Shown here in pieces: positions 1 to 8,543 of a DNA stretch of 64,000 nucleotides. Under the pieces are notes generated by a model. That model searched no databases, was not told where the DNA came from, and saw only the letters and a program-made list of their open reading frames with translations. The position numbers and the translations under genes are program-made. Numbering within the stretch: the stretch's first letter is position 1; the number at the start of each line of letters is the position of its first letter. The DNA comes from Paenibacillus methanolicus (GTDB lineage: Bacteria > Bacillota > Bacilli > Paenibacillales > Paenibacillaceae): contig NZ_VNHS01000001.1 in NCBI RefSeq assembly GCF_008124765.1, forward strand, positions 372,001-436,000, written 5' to 3'.

Positions 1-1
1 G

Positions 2-637
2 ACCGGATTATCGCTGCTGCTTGCCTTGCGGCTTGCGCGCAATACGAAGCGCAACGTCGCGCTGCGGGCGCTGTATTTCGTCCCGACGGTGCTCTCTTCC
101 GTATCGGTCGCGCTCATCTGGACGTTCGTGTTCGACCCGACCCAAGGATTGGCGAACGGCTTCCTGAGCGGAATCGGCTTGGGCTCGTGGACGCAGAATT
201 GGCTCGGCGATACGGGATTGGCGATCTTCTCGGTGGCGGCCGTGCAAGCTTGGGCGCATATCGGCCAAATGGTCATTCTGTTCGTCGCCGGCCTGCAGGC
301 GATACCGAAGGAGCTCATCGAAGCGGCGCGGTTGGACGGCGCGGGAGCGCTGCAGATATTCCGCCGCGTCACGTGGCCGCTGCTCGCGCCGGCCGCCGCG
401 CTCGTCGTCTCGTATACGACGATTCAATCGTTCAAGGCGTTCGATCTCATCTTCACGATGACGGGCGGAGGCCCGGTTTATTCGACCGAAATCTTGTCCA
501 CCTTCATCTACAACACGGCCTTCTCGAGCTATACGTTCGGCTTGGCTTCGGCGGGTTCGGTCTTCTTCCTGGCGCTGATCGCCGTTATTACGTACGTCCA
601 ATTCCGCGTCATCCGCGCGGATCGAGTCGCTTACTAG
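2..637 (+). CDS. Sugar ABC transporter permease, MalF/UgpA type (5' end outside window)
   Basis: Inner-membrane subunit of a binding-protein-dependent importer of sugars or oligosaccharides. The reading frame is open from the first base of the window, so the N-terminus lies upstream and the TTG at 26 is probably not the true start. Several hydrophobic segments alternate with loops. The cytoplasmic EAA loop that docks on the ATPase is clear (EAARLDGAGALQIF at about 303-350), followed by the usual WPLLAP. A second permease follows after 21 bp, so the two form the membrane heterodimer. The solute-binding protein gene presumably lies upstream. The neighbouring GH16 glucanase suggests beta-glucan oligosaccharides as substrate, but this is only inferred from position. 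Confidence 0.88.
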   Translation, partial: TGLSLLLALRLARNTKRNVALRALYFVPTVLSSVSVALIWTFVFDPTQGLANGFLSGIGLGSWTQNWLGDTGLAIFSVAAVQAWAHIGQMVILFVAGLQAIPKELIEAARLDGAGALQIFRRVTWPLLAPAAALVVSYTTIQSFKAFDLIFTMTGGGPVYSTEILSTFIYNTAFSSYTFGLASAGSVFFLALIAVITYVQFRVIRADRVAY

Positions 638-658
638 AATTCGTAAAGAGGTGATCGC

Positions 659-1474
659 GTGCTGCTGCGTGGATTAGGGGTCGCGCTGGTCGTCGCATTC
701 GCGCTGATTATCGTCGTCCCCCTCATGATTGTGTTATTGGCCTCGCTTAAGACGACGCCGCAATTTATCCAAGATCCGCTCGGGTGGCCCGAGTCGTTCT
801 CGCTGGCCAACTATACGGCGTTGTTCGCCAAACAGCCGATGCTGACGTACTTCGGCAACAGCGTCTTCGTCACGCTGTTCACCGTCTCGGGCGAGCTGCT
901 TGTCGCGGGCATGGTCGCTTACGGCATCATCCGCACGGGACGCAAGACCGGCGGATGGATGTTCGGTCTATTCGCGGCCGGATTGATGGTGCCTTCGCAG
1001 GTCAACATGATCCCGATCTACGAGCTGGTGCATCGATTGGGTTGGTCGAACAGCTTGGCCGGGCTGTCGCTCGTCACGATCGCCATGCTGCTGCCGCTCT
1101 CCGTCTTCATGTTGGGCGGCTTCATGCGGACGCTGCCGGGCGAGCTGTTCGAGGCAGGCGCGATCGACGGCGCGAGCGAATGGCGCTTGCTGCTCCGGAT
1201 CGCGCTGCCGCTGTCCGCGCCGTATTTCGCCGCGACCGCATGCTTCCTGTTCGTCATCGTGTGGAACGAATTGCTCTTCCCGATGCTGCTGCTGACCGGC
1301 AAAGACAAGCTGACCCTTCCGCTCGCCATGCTGCAATTCCGAGGAGAGTTCGTCACCGATTACCCTATGCTGCTGACCGGCGTCGTCGTGGCTTCGATCC
1401 CGATCATCGCCGTGTTCGTTCTGCTGCAGCGGTTTTTCATTTCGGGGGCGATGGCGGGTTCGATGAAGGGTTAA
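659..1474 (+). CDS. Sugar ABC transporter permease, MalG/UgpE type
   Basis: Second membrane subunit of the carbohydrate importer. It has 271 residues, normal for the family, with about six hydrophobic segments. The EAA loop reads EAGAIDGASEWRLLLRIALP. The start is GTG at 659, chosen because AAAGAGG at 645-651 lies 7 bases upstream and the hydrophobic N-terminal helix begins at once. It follows the first permease by 21 bp and is surely in the same operon. No ATPase gene is present; such importers often share a distant MsmK-type ATPase. Substrate specificity cannot be read from the permease. Confidence 0.9.
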   Translation: MLLRGLGVALVVAFALIIVVPLMIVLLASLKTTPQFIQDPLGWPESFSLANYTALFAKQPMLTYFGNSVFVTLFTVSGELLVAGMVAYGIIRTGRKTGGWMFGLFAAGLMVPSQVNMIPIYELVHRLGWSNSLAGLSLVTIAMLLPLSVFMLGGFMRTLPGELFEAGAIDGASEWRLLLRIALPLSAPYFAATACFLFVIVWNELLFPMLLLTGKDKLTLPLAMLQFRGEFVTDYPMLLTGVVVASIPIIAVFVLLQRFFISGAMAGSMKG

Positions 1475-1895
1475 GAGCGGAGAACATGTCCATGAATGAC
1501 TGCCCCTTGCGGGTTCTTAGGCGGACAATCAGTCTGTTACGGGAACTAGCAAGGGGTTTTCTCTTGCGAGTATTCGTATATAACATGTATGCGGATGCGA
1601 CCGTATCACAGTCATTGTTAGTTGCGCGCTCGACTTACTATTATCTAGGAATTAAATGTCACAAAAAATTGGCATCGATCACAAAAAGTTGGCTATTAAA
1701 AGGAGCGCGGCTACCTGTTACGATAATGGCGCGGCAAAGGGAATGATTCCCTGCGGCGCCGTAATCTTGCATCGGCAGGAGAGGAGGCTGCGATTTTTCT
1801 TCGTCCGACATGTAAGCGCTTCACAAAGGGATCCGATTGCATTCGTTAGTCGTCATGCGAACGTGTTGAAGTTCATTTCTGCGAGGAGGGATTTA
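1475..1895 (+). other. Intergenic region between sugar permease and GH16 gene
   Basis: About 420 bp without a convincing gene. CCCCTTGC near 1502 and GCAAGGGG near 1549, followed by TTTTCTCTTG, could form a terminator with a large loop. A catabolite-response-like palindrome lies at 1811-1825. The in-frame extension upstream of the GH16 start lacks a ribosome site and is not read as coding. Confidence 0.4.
1811..1825 (+). promoter_or_regulatory. Possible cre/LacI-type operator upstream of GH16 gene
   Basis: TGTAAGCGCTTCACA contains the TGTAAGCGCTT core of catabolite-response elements (ideal form TGTAAGCGCTTACA) with one extra C in the right arm. It lies 70 bp upstream of the GH16 start, a sensible place for carbon control by CcpA or a LacI-family regulator. 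The extra base makes the match imperfect. Confidence 0.4.
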
Positions 1896-3146
1896 ATGTA
1901 TCAAGTCATGAAGACCAAACGTCTGTATGCATTCGCGCTGGTGATCGCGCTGCTGGTCAGCTTGCTGCCTATTACGAAAGCGAACGCGGCCTATAATTTG
2001 GCGTGGAGCGACGAATTCAACGGCACGTCGATCGACCAGAACAATTGGTCCTTCGAGATCGGCAACGGCAGCGGCGGATGGGGCAACAACGAACTGGAGT
2101 ATTACACCAACCGTCCGGAGAACGCGAGAGTCGAGAGCGGCAACCTCGTCATCGAAGCGCGCAAAGAAAACTACGGCGGGATGGGCTACACGTCGGCCCG
2201 CTTGAAGTCGCAGGGGAAGAAGAGCTTTAAATATGGCCGCATCGAAGCGCGCATCAAGATGCCGAAAGGTCAAGGACTGTGGCCGGCGTTCTGGACGCTC
2301 GGCTCGGACATCGGCACGGTCGGCTGGCCGAAGAGCGGCGAGATTGACATTATGGAGCACGTCAACAACGAGAACAACACGCACGGTTACATCCATTGGG
2401 ATGTGAACGGCCACGCGCAATACGGCGGCGCCAGCCATGCGGTCGACGTGACGCAATACCATGTGTATTCGGTCGAATGGACGTCCAGCGCCATTAAGTG
2501 GTTCATTGACGGCGTCCAGTTCAAGGAAGCCAACATCGCGAACAACGTCAATTCCACGGAAGAATTCCATAAGGATCATTTTCTGCTGCTCAACATGGCG
2601 GTCGGCGGCAACTGGCCGGGTTCCCCGGACGGCGCGACGGCGTTCCCGGCGAAGATGTACGTCGACTACGTGCGCGTCTATCAAGACGGCGCGACGCCTC
2701 CGCCCGCGAGCGGCATCGTCAACGGCGGCACGTACAAACTGATCAACGTGAACAGCGGCAAAGCGCTGGACGTGGCGAGCGCCGGCACGGCGCCAGGCAC
2801 GAACGTGCAAATTTGGAGCGATAACGGCTCCGGTGCCCAGAAGTGGACGCTCTATCAGAATGCCGACGGCTCTTACAAGCTGATCAACGTCAATAGCGCT
2901 CACGCGCTGGACGTAGCCGGCTCGGGGACGGGTGACGGCACGAACGTGCAGGTGTGGAACGACCTCGGCAACGGCGCGCAGAAGTGGAATCTCATCAAGA
3001 ACGCCGACGGTTCCTACAAGCTCATCAACGTGAATAACGGCAAAGCGCTCGACGTGTCCGGATCGGGTACGGCGGACGGCGTGAACGTGCAAATTTGGAC
3101 GGACAACGGCTCGGGCGCCCAGAAGTGGAGTTTGGTGAAAGTGTAA
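1896..3146 (+). CDS. Secreted GH16 beta-glucanase with ricin-type lectin domain
   Basis: Extracellular endo-beta-glucanase (laminarinase/lichenase group) of 416 residues. A signal peptide occupies residues 1-31 and ends in ANA. The GH16 catalytic domain runs from about 32 to 265. The retaining motif GEIDIME gives nucleophile E149, D151 and acid/base E154. Residues about 270-416 hold three repeats beginning YKLINVN and carrying QKW motifs, a ricin-B-like (CBM13-like) sugar-binding trefoil. The ATG at 1896 was chosen because GAGGAGG at 1883-1889 precedes it and it begins the signal peptide. Reading further upstream would bury that signal. It probably releases oligosaccharides for the importer just upstream. 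Whether it prefers beta-1,3 or mixed-linkage glucan is not settled by sequence. Confidence 0.95.
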   Translation: MYQVMKTKRLYAFALVIALLVSLLPITKANAAYNLAWSDEFNGTSIDQNNWSFEIGNGSGGWGNNELEYYTNRPENARVESGNLVIEARKENYGGMGYTSARLKSQGKKSFKYGRIEARIKMPKGQGLWPAFWTLGSDIGTVGWPKSGEIDIMEHVNNENNTHGYIHWDVNGHAQYGGASHAVDVTQYHVYSVEWTSSAIKWFIDGVQFKEANIANNVNSTEEFHKDHFLLLNMAVGGNWPGSPDGATAFPAKMYVDYVRVYQDGATPPPASGIVNGGTYKLINVNSGKALDVASAGTAPGTNVQIWSDNGSGAQKWTLYQNADGSYKLINVNSAHALDVAGSGTGDGTNVQVWNDLGNGAQKWNLIKNADGSYKLINVNNGKALDVSGSGTADGVNVQIWTDNGSGAQKWSLVKV

Positions 3147-3165
3147 GCAGGTCATGCAGGGGGAG

Positions 3166-3199
3166 AACGGCCGATTCCTACGGGGAGTCGGTCGTTTTT
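3166..3199 (+). terminator. Rho-independent terminator after GH16 gene
   Basis: AACGGCCGATTCC pairs with GGAGTCGGTCGTT (two G-U pairs) around a short loop and is followed by a T run. It starts 20 bp after the GH16 stop. Confidence 0.8.
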
Positions 3200-3330
3200 G
3201 CATGCTTTACCCATTATCGGACGCATTTTGCGGTACCGTCGAACTTCGTTCCGAGGTTTCTTCGTATTATTTACTTGACGACCCCGCGTCATTCCATCCT
3301 TGGACATTCCGACATATTGAGCATATGAGC

Positions 3331-3370
3331 AAACAAGAGGAGTCTGCCATGCAGATTCCTCTTGTTTGTT
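3331..3370. terminator. Strong hairpin, probable terminator
   Basis: Seventeen paired bases (AAACAAGAGGAGTCTGC with its complement, one G-U) around the loop CAT. The arms are A-rich on one side and T-rich on the other, so it could stop transcription from either side. It lies between the GH16 gene and the methyltransferase; the rest of 3200-3532 holds no gene that I can support. Confidence 0.6.
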
Positions 3371-3474
3371 ATGGCGCCAAGCATTGAATAGCTCAACATG
3401 CCGTGGAAAAGACTAAGATGATAACATTGTCGTTTCATAAACTACCAACTTCGGTAGTCGTCCATATAGACATA

Positions 3475-3502
3475 TTGCATTGCGCAGACAGCGAAATACT
3501 GT
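3475..3502 (+). promoter_or_regulatory. Possible promoter for methyltransferase gene
   Basis: TTGCAT (3475-3480), a 16 bp spacer and TACTGT (3497-3502) resemble a sigma-A promoter. A small hairpin CTACC-aacttc-GGTAG lies just upstream. The match is moderate. Confidence 0.35.
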
Positions 3503-3532
3503 CCATAATTCGCGAAAAAGGAGGCGCTTGCC

Positions 3533-4132
3533 GTGACGCTCGAGATGATCCGGCAAACTGCCGGCGCAAGTCTTGGCATAGCCGCTTTATGCGGGACGCT
3601 GTCGATCGTGTATTCGAGCTGGCGCAACGGCATATCGCCCATGCCGACGTCGGCCTTGGTGCGCCGCGAGGTTGCGCGGGAGCTTCGCAAACTAGGGGCA
3701 TGCGGCACGCTCGTCGAGACCGGTTCGGGCTGGGGGACGCTCGTCTTTCATCTGGTCCGAACATGTCCCGGCTGGCATATGGTCGGCATCGAGAATTCGC
3801 CGCTGCCGTTCTGGTATTCGAGGCTGGCTCGCCGCCTGCTGCCCGCGCGTCTGCGGCATCGGGTCCGATTCGAACGGGGCGATCTGTTCCGGTTCTCGTA
3901 CGCGCATGCGGATGCCGTCGTCTGCTACCTGCATCCGGCCGCGATGAAGCGGCTCGGCGCGGCGCTGAAGGAACAGCTCTCTCCGGGTACGCCGGTGCTC
4001 GCCGTCTTCTTCGCGCTGCCGGGGTGGCAGCCGGTTCGCGTCGTGACGTGCCGAGATCTCTATCGAACGAAATTACGCGTTTATGAGGCGGGATCCGAGA
4101 ATATTGTCTCGCCGACGGATGCCGGTTTTTAA
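3533..4132 (+). CDS. Class I SAM-dependent methyltransferase-like protein
   Basis: A 199-residue protein with a hydrophobic N-terminal segment (about 8-28), then a Rossmann-type methyltransferase fold. The glycine-rich motif I reads ETGSGWGTL and motif II reads GIENS, with the acidic residue expected to contact the SAM ribose. Substrate is unknown. The start is GTG at 3533, preceded by AAAGGAGG at 3519-3526. It is followed after 95 bp by a GDSL esterase on the same strand. The N-terminal segment suggests membrane attachment. Confidence in the fold is good and in the function low. Confidence 0.75.
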   Translation: MTLEMIRQTAGASLGIAALCGTLSIVYSSWRNGISPMPTSALVRREVARELRKLGACGTLVETGSGWGTLVFHLVRTCPGWHMVGIENSPLPFWYSRLARRLLPARLRHRVRFERGDLFRFSYAHADAVVCYLHPAAMKRLGAALKEQLSPGTPVLAVFFALPGWQPVRVVTCRDLYRTKLRVYEAGSENIVSPTDAGF

Positions 4133-4227
4133 GCTGGTTTTCAGCTTCGTGTGCTATGTTCAAAGATAGGATAGGACTAGCAATGCAGCGGGAATGGCAA
4201 TAGCGCCTGCGGGGGAAGGAGCGCACG

Positions 4228-5034
4228 ATGAACGGAAGATGGATTAAAGGACTTATGGCGATCTCGGCGCTTTCGGGCTTCATCTGGCTGGGCGGGCTCG
4301 GCTGGACGCTGCAGGATTATTTCGCCGGGGCCGTCGACACGCCGGCAGCCCCGGCGCCGGTCGAAGAGGAGACGGCGCCGCCAATCCCGGACGACGGCAA
4401 ATTCCGAGTCGTGGCGTTGGGCGACTCGCTGACGCGCGGCGCCGGCGACCCGGATGGCAAAGGCTACGTCGGGTACATGACCGACGAGCTGAAGACGAAG
4501 GCGGCGGATCAAGACGTTCTCGTCAACAATTACGGCTTCGACGGCATGCGCACGCCCGAGCTGACCTCGTCGCTCGCCAAACCGGCCGTCCGCGCCGAGC
4601 TGAAGGCGGCGGACGTCATCGTCGTCAGCATCGGCGGCAACGATCTGTTCCGCAGCGGCGAGACGCTAGGCAATTTGGATCCCGGGTACATCGCGACCAT
4701 CCAAGAGGCGTACTTAAACGACCTGGACGGCGTATTGAAGGAGCTGCGGACGCTCAATGCATCCGCCGAGCTGTTCCTGATCGGCCTCTATAATCCGTTC
4801 ATCGCAAGGGAGAACGCGGAGACGACGACCAAGATCGTGCGGGACTGGAACTATCGGGCGGCCGAGACGGCAGCGGATTATCCCGATACGGTGCTCGTGC
4901 CGACGTTGGACTTGTTCCAGTTGAAGATCCAGGACTATCTCGCGCTGGATCAGTTCCATCCGAACGCGGAGGGATACAAGCTGATCGGGGAGCGGGTCGC
5001 TTCGCTCATCACATGGGAGGAGGAGAGCGAATGA
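4228..5034 (+). CDS. SGNH/GDSL-family esterase, membrane-anchored (YpmR-like)
   Basis: Hydrolase of 268 residues with an N-terminal hydrophobic helix (about 8-28) that acts as an uncleaved anchor or signal, then a proline/alanine-rich linker. SGNH block I is ALGDSLTRG with catalytic S67, block III is SIGGNDL, and block V is DQFHP with D241 and H244. All catalytic elements are present. The ribosome site GGGGGAAGG lies before ATG 4228. The stop overlaps the next start as ATGA, so it is translationally coupled to the downstream ABC ATPase. The domain should act outside the membrane on an ester of lipid, peptidoglycan or sugar; the true substrate is unknown. Confidence 0.88.
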   Translation: MNGRWIKGLMAISALSGFIWLGGLGWTLQDYFAGAVDTPAAPAPVEEETAPPIPDDGKFRVVALGDSLTRGAGDPDGKGYVGYMTDELKTKAADQDVLVNNYGFDGMRTPELTSSLAKPAVRAELKAADVIVVSIGGNDLFRSGETLGNLDPGYIATIQEAYLNDLDGVLKELRTLNASAELFLIGLYNPFIARENAETTTKIVRDWNYRAAETAADYPDTVLVPTLDLFQLKIQDYLALDQFHPNAEGYKLIGERVASLITWEEESE

Positions 5035-5969
5035 CCGGGATGACGGGCGCGGCGGCGCAAGAAGAGATTACGTTATCGGTTCAAGGACTGCGCAAGGTGA
5101 TCGGCAAGCGGGAGATCATCCATGGCATCGACTTCGAGCTGAAGCGAGGGGAAGTGTTCGGCTTCCTCGGACCGAACGGAGCGGGCAAGACGACGACGAT
5201 CCGCATGCTCGTCGGGCTGATCAAGCCGACGGCCGGCACGATCCGGATTTGCGGGTACGATTTGCATCGGCAGTTTCCCGAAGCGACGGGCAGCATGGGC
5301 TGCATCGTCGAGAACCCGGAGCTGTACAGCTACTTGAGCGGTTGGGGGAACTTGCAATATTTCGCGCGCATGATGTCCGGCATCGATGAGGCGCGGTTGA
5401 ACGAGGTCGTCAAGCTCGTGGGGTTGTCGGCCCGCATTCAAGACAAAGTGAAGACCTACTCGCTCGGCATGCGCCAGCGGCTTGGCATCGCCCAAGCGCT
5501 GCTCGGCAGGCCGAAGCTGCTTATCCTCGACGAGCCGACCAACGGTCTCGACCCGTCGGGCATTCGGGAGATGCGTGAATTCATCCGTTATTTGGCGGAG
5601 AGCGAAGGACTGACGGTGCTCGTATCGAGCCATCTCCTGAGCGAAATTCAGCTCATGTGCGACCGTGTCGCCATCATCTCGAAAGGACGCGTCGTCCGCG
5701 TGGATACGGTGGACAACCTGCTGGCCCAGCAGGAGCGCGTAAGCTGGCGGCTGGAACCGATCGAAGCGGGCATGCAGCTGCTTCGGGAGCTGGCCGGATC
5801 GGCCGACCTGCAAGGCGAGACGGTGCTGACGCCGTATGACGAGCAGGAGATCGGGCGTTGGAATCAAACGCTCGTCGAGGCGGGCGTCACGGTGACCGAG
5901 ATGAGCCGCAGGCTGCCTTCTCTGGAGGATCTATTCTTGGAGCTGACGGGAGGGGAAAGCATTGATTAA
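5031..5969 (+). CDS. ABC transporter ATP-binding protein (ABC-2 exporter)
   Basis: Nucleotide-binding subunit of 312 residues. Walker A is GPNGAGKT, the signature is YSLGMRQRL and Walker B is LLILDEPTNGLDP, so it should be an active ATPase. The C-terminal 90 residues form the accessory region common in multidrug/antibiotic-type ABC-2 exporters. ATG 5031 was chosen because it follows GGGAGGAGGAG (5016-5026) and overlaps the esterase stop. The frame could extend to 5013, but that would include the ribosome site itself. It overlaps the permease gene by 8 bp. The cargo is unknown. Confidence 0.93.
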   Translation: MTGMTGAAAQEEITLSVQGLRKVIGKREIIHGIDFELKRGEVFGFLGPNGAGKTTTIRMLVGLIKPTAGTIRICGYDLHRQFPEATGSMGCIVENPELYSYLSGWGNLQYFARMMSGIDEARLNEVVKLVGLSARIQDKVKTYSLGMRQRLGIAQALLGRPKLLILDEPTNGLDPSGIREMREFIRYLAESEGLTVLVSSHLLSEIQLMCDRVAIISKGRVVRVDTVDNLLAQQERVSWRLEPIEAGMQLLRELAGSADLQGETVLTPYDEQEIGRWNQTLVEAGVTVTEMSRRLPSLEDLFLELTGGESID

Positions 5970-6939
5970 CCTCGTGTACAACGAGATGGTGAAGATCACC
6001 GGCAAACGCAGACTGCTCGTCGTCGCGCTCATCATCGCCATCCTGATCACGCTGTTCACCTATGCGCAAGCCCAGCAGGCGGCGGACAATCGCGAGCGGT
6101 TCGGCGACGTCGACTGGCGGATCGCCCTGGAGCAGCGGATCGCCGGTTGGGAGGCGCGGCTGGCGAGCGGCGGCTTCCGGGGGGACGATGGGGAGCTCGA
6201 GCTTCGCATCGCGCAGCAGCGATACTATCTGGATCAGGACGTCAACCCGGCCGAGCCCGGCGCGCCGACGTTCGTGCGCGGCTTCGTCGAGAACGGCATC
6301 TCGCTGCTGCTTCCGCTCATGATGATGATCGTCGCGGCCGATCTGGTTTCCTCCGAGCACGGCGCGGGCACGATCAAGGTGCTGCTCACCCGGTCGGTGC
6401 GGCGCTGGCGCATTCTGCTAAGCAAATACTTGGCGCTTCTGCTGTCAGTCTCGTTCATCATCACGCTGTTCGGCTTGCTGGCGGCGGTCATCTCGGGATT
6501 CGTGTTCGGCTATCAAGGCTGGGATGCGCCGGTGTTGACCGGCTTCTCGACAACGGGCGGCGAGCTGGATACCTCCGGCGTGCGCATCGCGCCGCAATGG
6601 CAGTTCATCCTCATGGAGCTCGGGCTCGCTTGGTTCGTATCGGTCGTCGTCGCGACGATTACGTTCATGCTGTCCGTGCTCGTCCGCACGACCGCGGCGG
6701 TGATGGGAATTATGCTTGCGTGCTTGATCGCCGGCACCATCTTGCGGACGATGGTCTCCTCTTGGGAGACGGCGAAGTACCTGTTCATGGTCAATCTCGA
6801 GCTGATCGATTATTTGGAGGATGCCGCGCCGCCGATCGAAGGCATGTCGCTCGGTTTCTCCATGCTCGTTCTGCTCGTCTGGGGCGTTATTGCCCTCATC
6901 GTATCGTTCGTCTCGTTCACGCGCCGGGATGTTTATTAA
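5962..6939 (+). CDS. ABC-2 type transporter permease
   Basis: Membrane partner of the preceding ATPase, 325 residues. One helix at about 17-34 is followed by a charged extracytoplasmic loop of some 85 residues and then about five further helices, the usual ABC-2 layout. The start is TTG at 5962, placed by AGGGGAAA just upstream and by the 8 bp overlap with the ATPase gene. A terminator follows directly, closing the esterase-ATPase-permease operon. Confidence 0.88.
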   Translation: MINLVYNEMVKITGKRRLLVVALIIAILITLFTYAQAQQAADNRERFGDVDWRIALEQRIAGWEARLASGGFRGDDGELELRIAQQRYYLDQDVNPAEPGAPTFVRGFVENGISLLLPLMMMIVAADLVSSEHGAGTIKVLLTRSVRRWRILLSKYLALLLSVSFIITLFGLLAAVISGFVFGYQGWDAPVLTGFSTTGGELDTSGVRIAPQWQFILMELGLAWFVSVVVATITFMLSVLVRTTAAVMGIMLACLIAGTILRTMVSSWETAKYLFMVNLELIDYLEDAAPPIEGMSLGFSMLVLLVWGVIALIVSFVSFTRRDVY

Positions 6940-6948
6940 TCGTATAGC

Positions 6949-6991
6949 GAACAGGGAGACCGAATCACGCTTTCGGACTCCCTGTTCTTTG
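6949..6991 (+). terminator. Rho-independent terminator after ABC-2 operon
   Basis: GAACAGGGAG-A-CCGAA pairs with TTCGG-A-CTCCCTGTTC, with one A-A mismatch, followed by TTTGTTG. It begins 9 bp after the permease stop. Confidence 0.8.
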
Positions 6992-7015
6992 TTGTGAAGG
7001 AAAATACACAACCGT

Positions 7016-7510
7016 TGTCCGAAGGACTAGCGGGCTCCCCTCGAAGGATACATCGAAGACGGCCGCGCAGCGAGTCACGTTACTTCAACGTGTCCAGAGG
7101 TGAACGTTTTTCGAAGAAAAACGACTACGGAAGCACATGCTTGGCCCTTGGTTTCCCTCGGCGGAGGGGGACAATGCTGTCAGGTTAAGGAAAAACGTCC
7201 GAAGAAGCGAACTAGGGCCTATAGTTGACAGGCTTAAGTCTTATAACGGACTTCAAAACCTACTGAAGCTTTGTCCGTCAGGACAAAAGCGTGCCCCGCT
7301 CAAGCCTTCCCGCCGACCGCGAACAAACATGTCAGCACGAAATAGGGAGTCCAGAGGGCAAAGCCCTTTGGAGCCTCCTCGGCGGAGGAGGTGGGAGGAG
7401 GGAGCAACAAAAGTGGGGTCAAAGGGGCGGAGCCCTTCTTAACCTGACAGCATTGCAGCGGAGGGGGAAGGGGCGAGGGAGACAAGAACGGGTTCTCGAA
7501 GGGCGCAGCC
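7016..7510. repeat. Structured intergenic repeat, copy A
   Basis: A non-coding element of about 500 bp related to 13232-13600. The best block, 7183-7235, matches 13363-13415 at 51 of 53 bases. It is built as two related halves. Each opens with a GTCC..GGAC hairpin and ends, where intact, in two hairpins. In the second half these are CCAGAGGG-caaa-CCCTTTGG type (7351-7371) and CCTCCTC-gg-GAGGAGG type (7374-7391). The right end (7400-7510) carries more hairpins and an inverted copy of the inner segment. No open frame in it has a ribosome site. It lies directly after a terminator. It may be a non-autonomous mobile element or a structured RNA; the family is not known to me. Confidence 0.7.
7172..7455. 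repeat. 18 bp perfect inverted repeat inside copy A
   Basis: CAATGCTGTCAGGTTAAG at 7172-7189 is repeated in exact inverted form at 7438-7455, enclosing 248 bp. Copy B has only the left arm (with one change), so the right arm is specific to copy A. Confidence 0.85.
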
Positions 7511-7524
7511 CTTTGTTAGGCCGA

Positions 7525-8304
7525 TTACGAGTTCGGCACGCCGCCCTGGAAGTCGGTCTCGTCGTGTTTCACCGGTACATGGCTTCGCCGCGCGGCTTCC
7601 ATCAGCTGCGCCGCATCGTCCAGCGGCTCGTAACCGATGAGGTCTTTCAAATATCCGATGTCATAGTAATTATCCGTGTTCGCGGACGTGCCGTACAGGC
7701 TGAGGAACGGGATCGACGGATCAGCCTCGATGCATCGCTCGGCCAGCTGCACCATGTCCCGCTCGGAAATCCAGATATGAGCCGCGCGATCCGAATGCGG
7801 CCGGTCGTCTTTCGGGAAATTGCCGATCCGAATGTTGAACGACGAGATTCCGTGTTTGTCCGCATAGAGCCTGCCGAGCAGCTCGATGTAGCATTTGCTC
7901 AAGCCGTAGAAGCTGTCGGGTCGATACGGCGAGGCGGGTTCGACGTGTTCGCCGACCTTGTAATAACCGGTCGCGTGATTGGAGCTGGCGAAGACGACGC
8001 GCTTCACGCCGTTCCGACGGGCCGCTTCGTACAGGTGATAAGCGCCGGTTACGTTAATAGGCAGTACCTTGCCGAGGAAGTCGTCCTGATCCTTCGCCCA
8101 GGCGAAATGAATCACCGTGTCTACGCCCTTGGTCAGCTCGAGCAAGCGCTCCGCATCCGTCACGTCGAGCGGGACGATGCCGCGACGTTCGTCCGGGCGC
8201 AGATCCGCCGCCGTTATTTCGTAGCGGTCAAGCTCGCGGAGTCCTTCCGCGACGCGGGCGCCGATGACGCCGGACGCGCCGGTGACGAGCAGCTTTCGTT
8301 TCAT
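7525..8304 (-). CDS. NAD(P)-dependent epimerase/dehydratase (extended SDR)
   Basis: A 259-residue Rossmann-fold oxidoreductase. The nucleotide-binding motif TGASGVIG lies at residues 8-15 and an acidic residue follows beta-2 (AADLRPDE), which favours NAD. The catalytic YxxxK is Y133-GLS-K137, with a conserved serine pair in VFASSNH. Length and motifs resemble uronate dehydrogenase-like and sugar epimerase subgroups. The substrate is probably a sugar or sugar nucleotide, but this is inference. On the coding strand GGAG lies about 11 bases before the ATG at 8304. It stands alone, between the structured repeat and a divergent diguanylate cyclase. Confidence 0.85.
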   Translation of the reverse strand: MKRKLLVTGASGVIGARVAEGLRELDRYEITAADLRPDERRGIVPLDVTDAERLLELTKGVDTVIHFAWAKDQDDFLGKVLPINVTGAYHLYEAARRNGVKRVVFASSNHATGYYKVGEHVEPASPYRPDSFYGLSKCYIELLGRLYADKHGISSFNIRIGNFPKDDRPHSDRAAHIWISERDMVQLAERCIEADPSIPFLSLYGTSANTDNYYDIGYLKDLIGYEPLDDAAQLMEAARRSHVPVKHDETDFQGGVPNS

Positions 8305-8543
8305 CGTTCATCAACTCCATTTTTGTTAATCCTTTACTTGTACTATACCCAGTTTGCGGTAAAGTTGACGTTATGCGCTTTTTGTGTCGGGGCGGGTAAG
8401 CATGTGGTGCCAGATTCGACCAATAGCGCTTGATATTACTAGGGTTTCGGCGGATTTCGACAGCAGGATAAACCAAGCGGGACACAGAATGTAATGGGTA
8501 AGTTACAACTTAAAGTACAGGCATCAGAAGGCAGGCTGAATGA

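Noticed and set aside
1893..3203. 436-codon minus-strand frame opposite the GH16 gene
   Set aside because: A shadow of a GC-rich real gene: arginine-rich, no family signal, no ribosome site.
7291..8433. 380-codon plus-strand frame across the repeat and the epimerase gene
   Set aside because: Runs through repeat hairpins and antisense to a clear SDR gene; no ribosome site.
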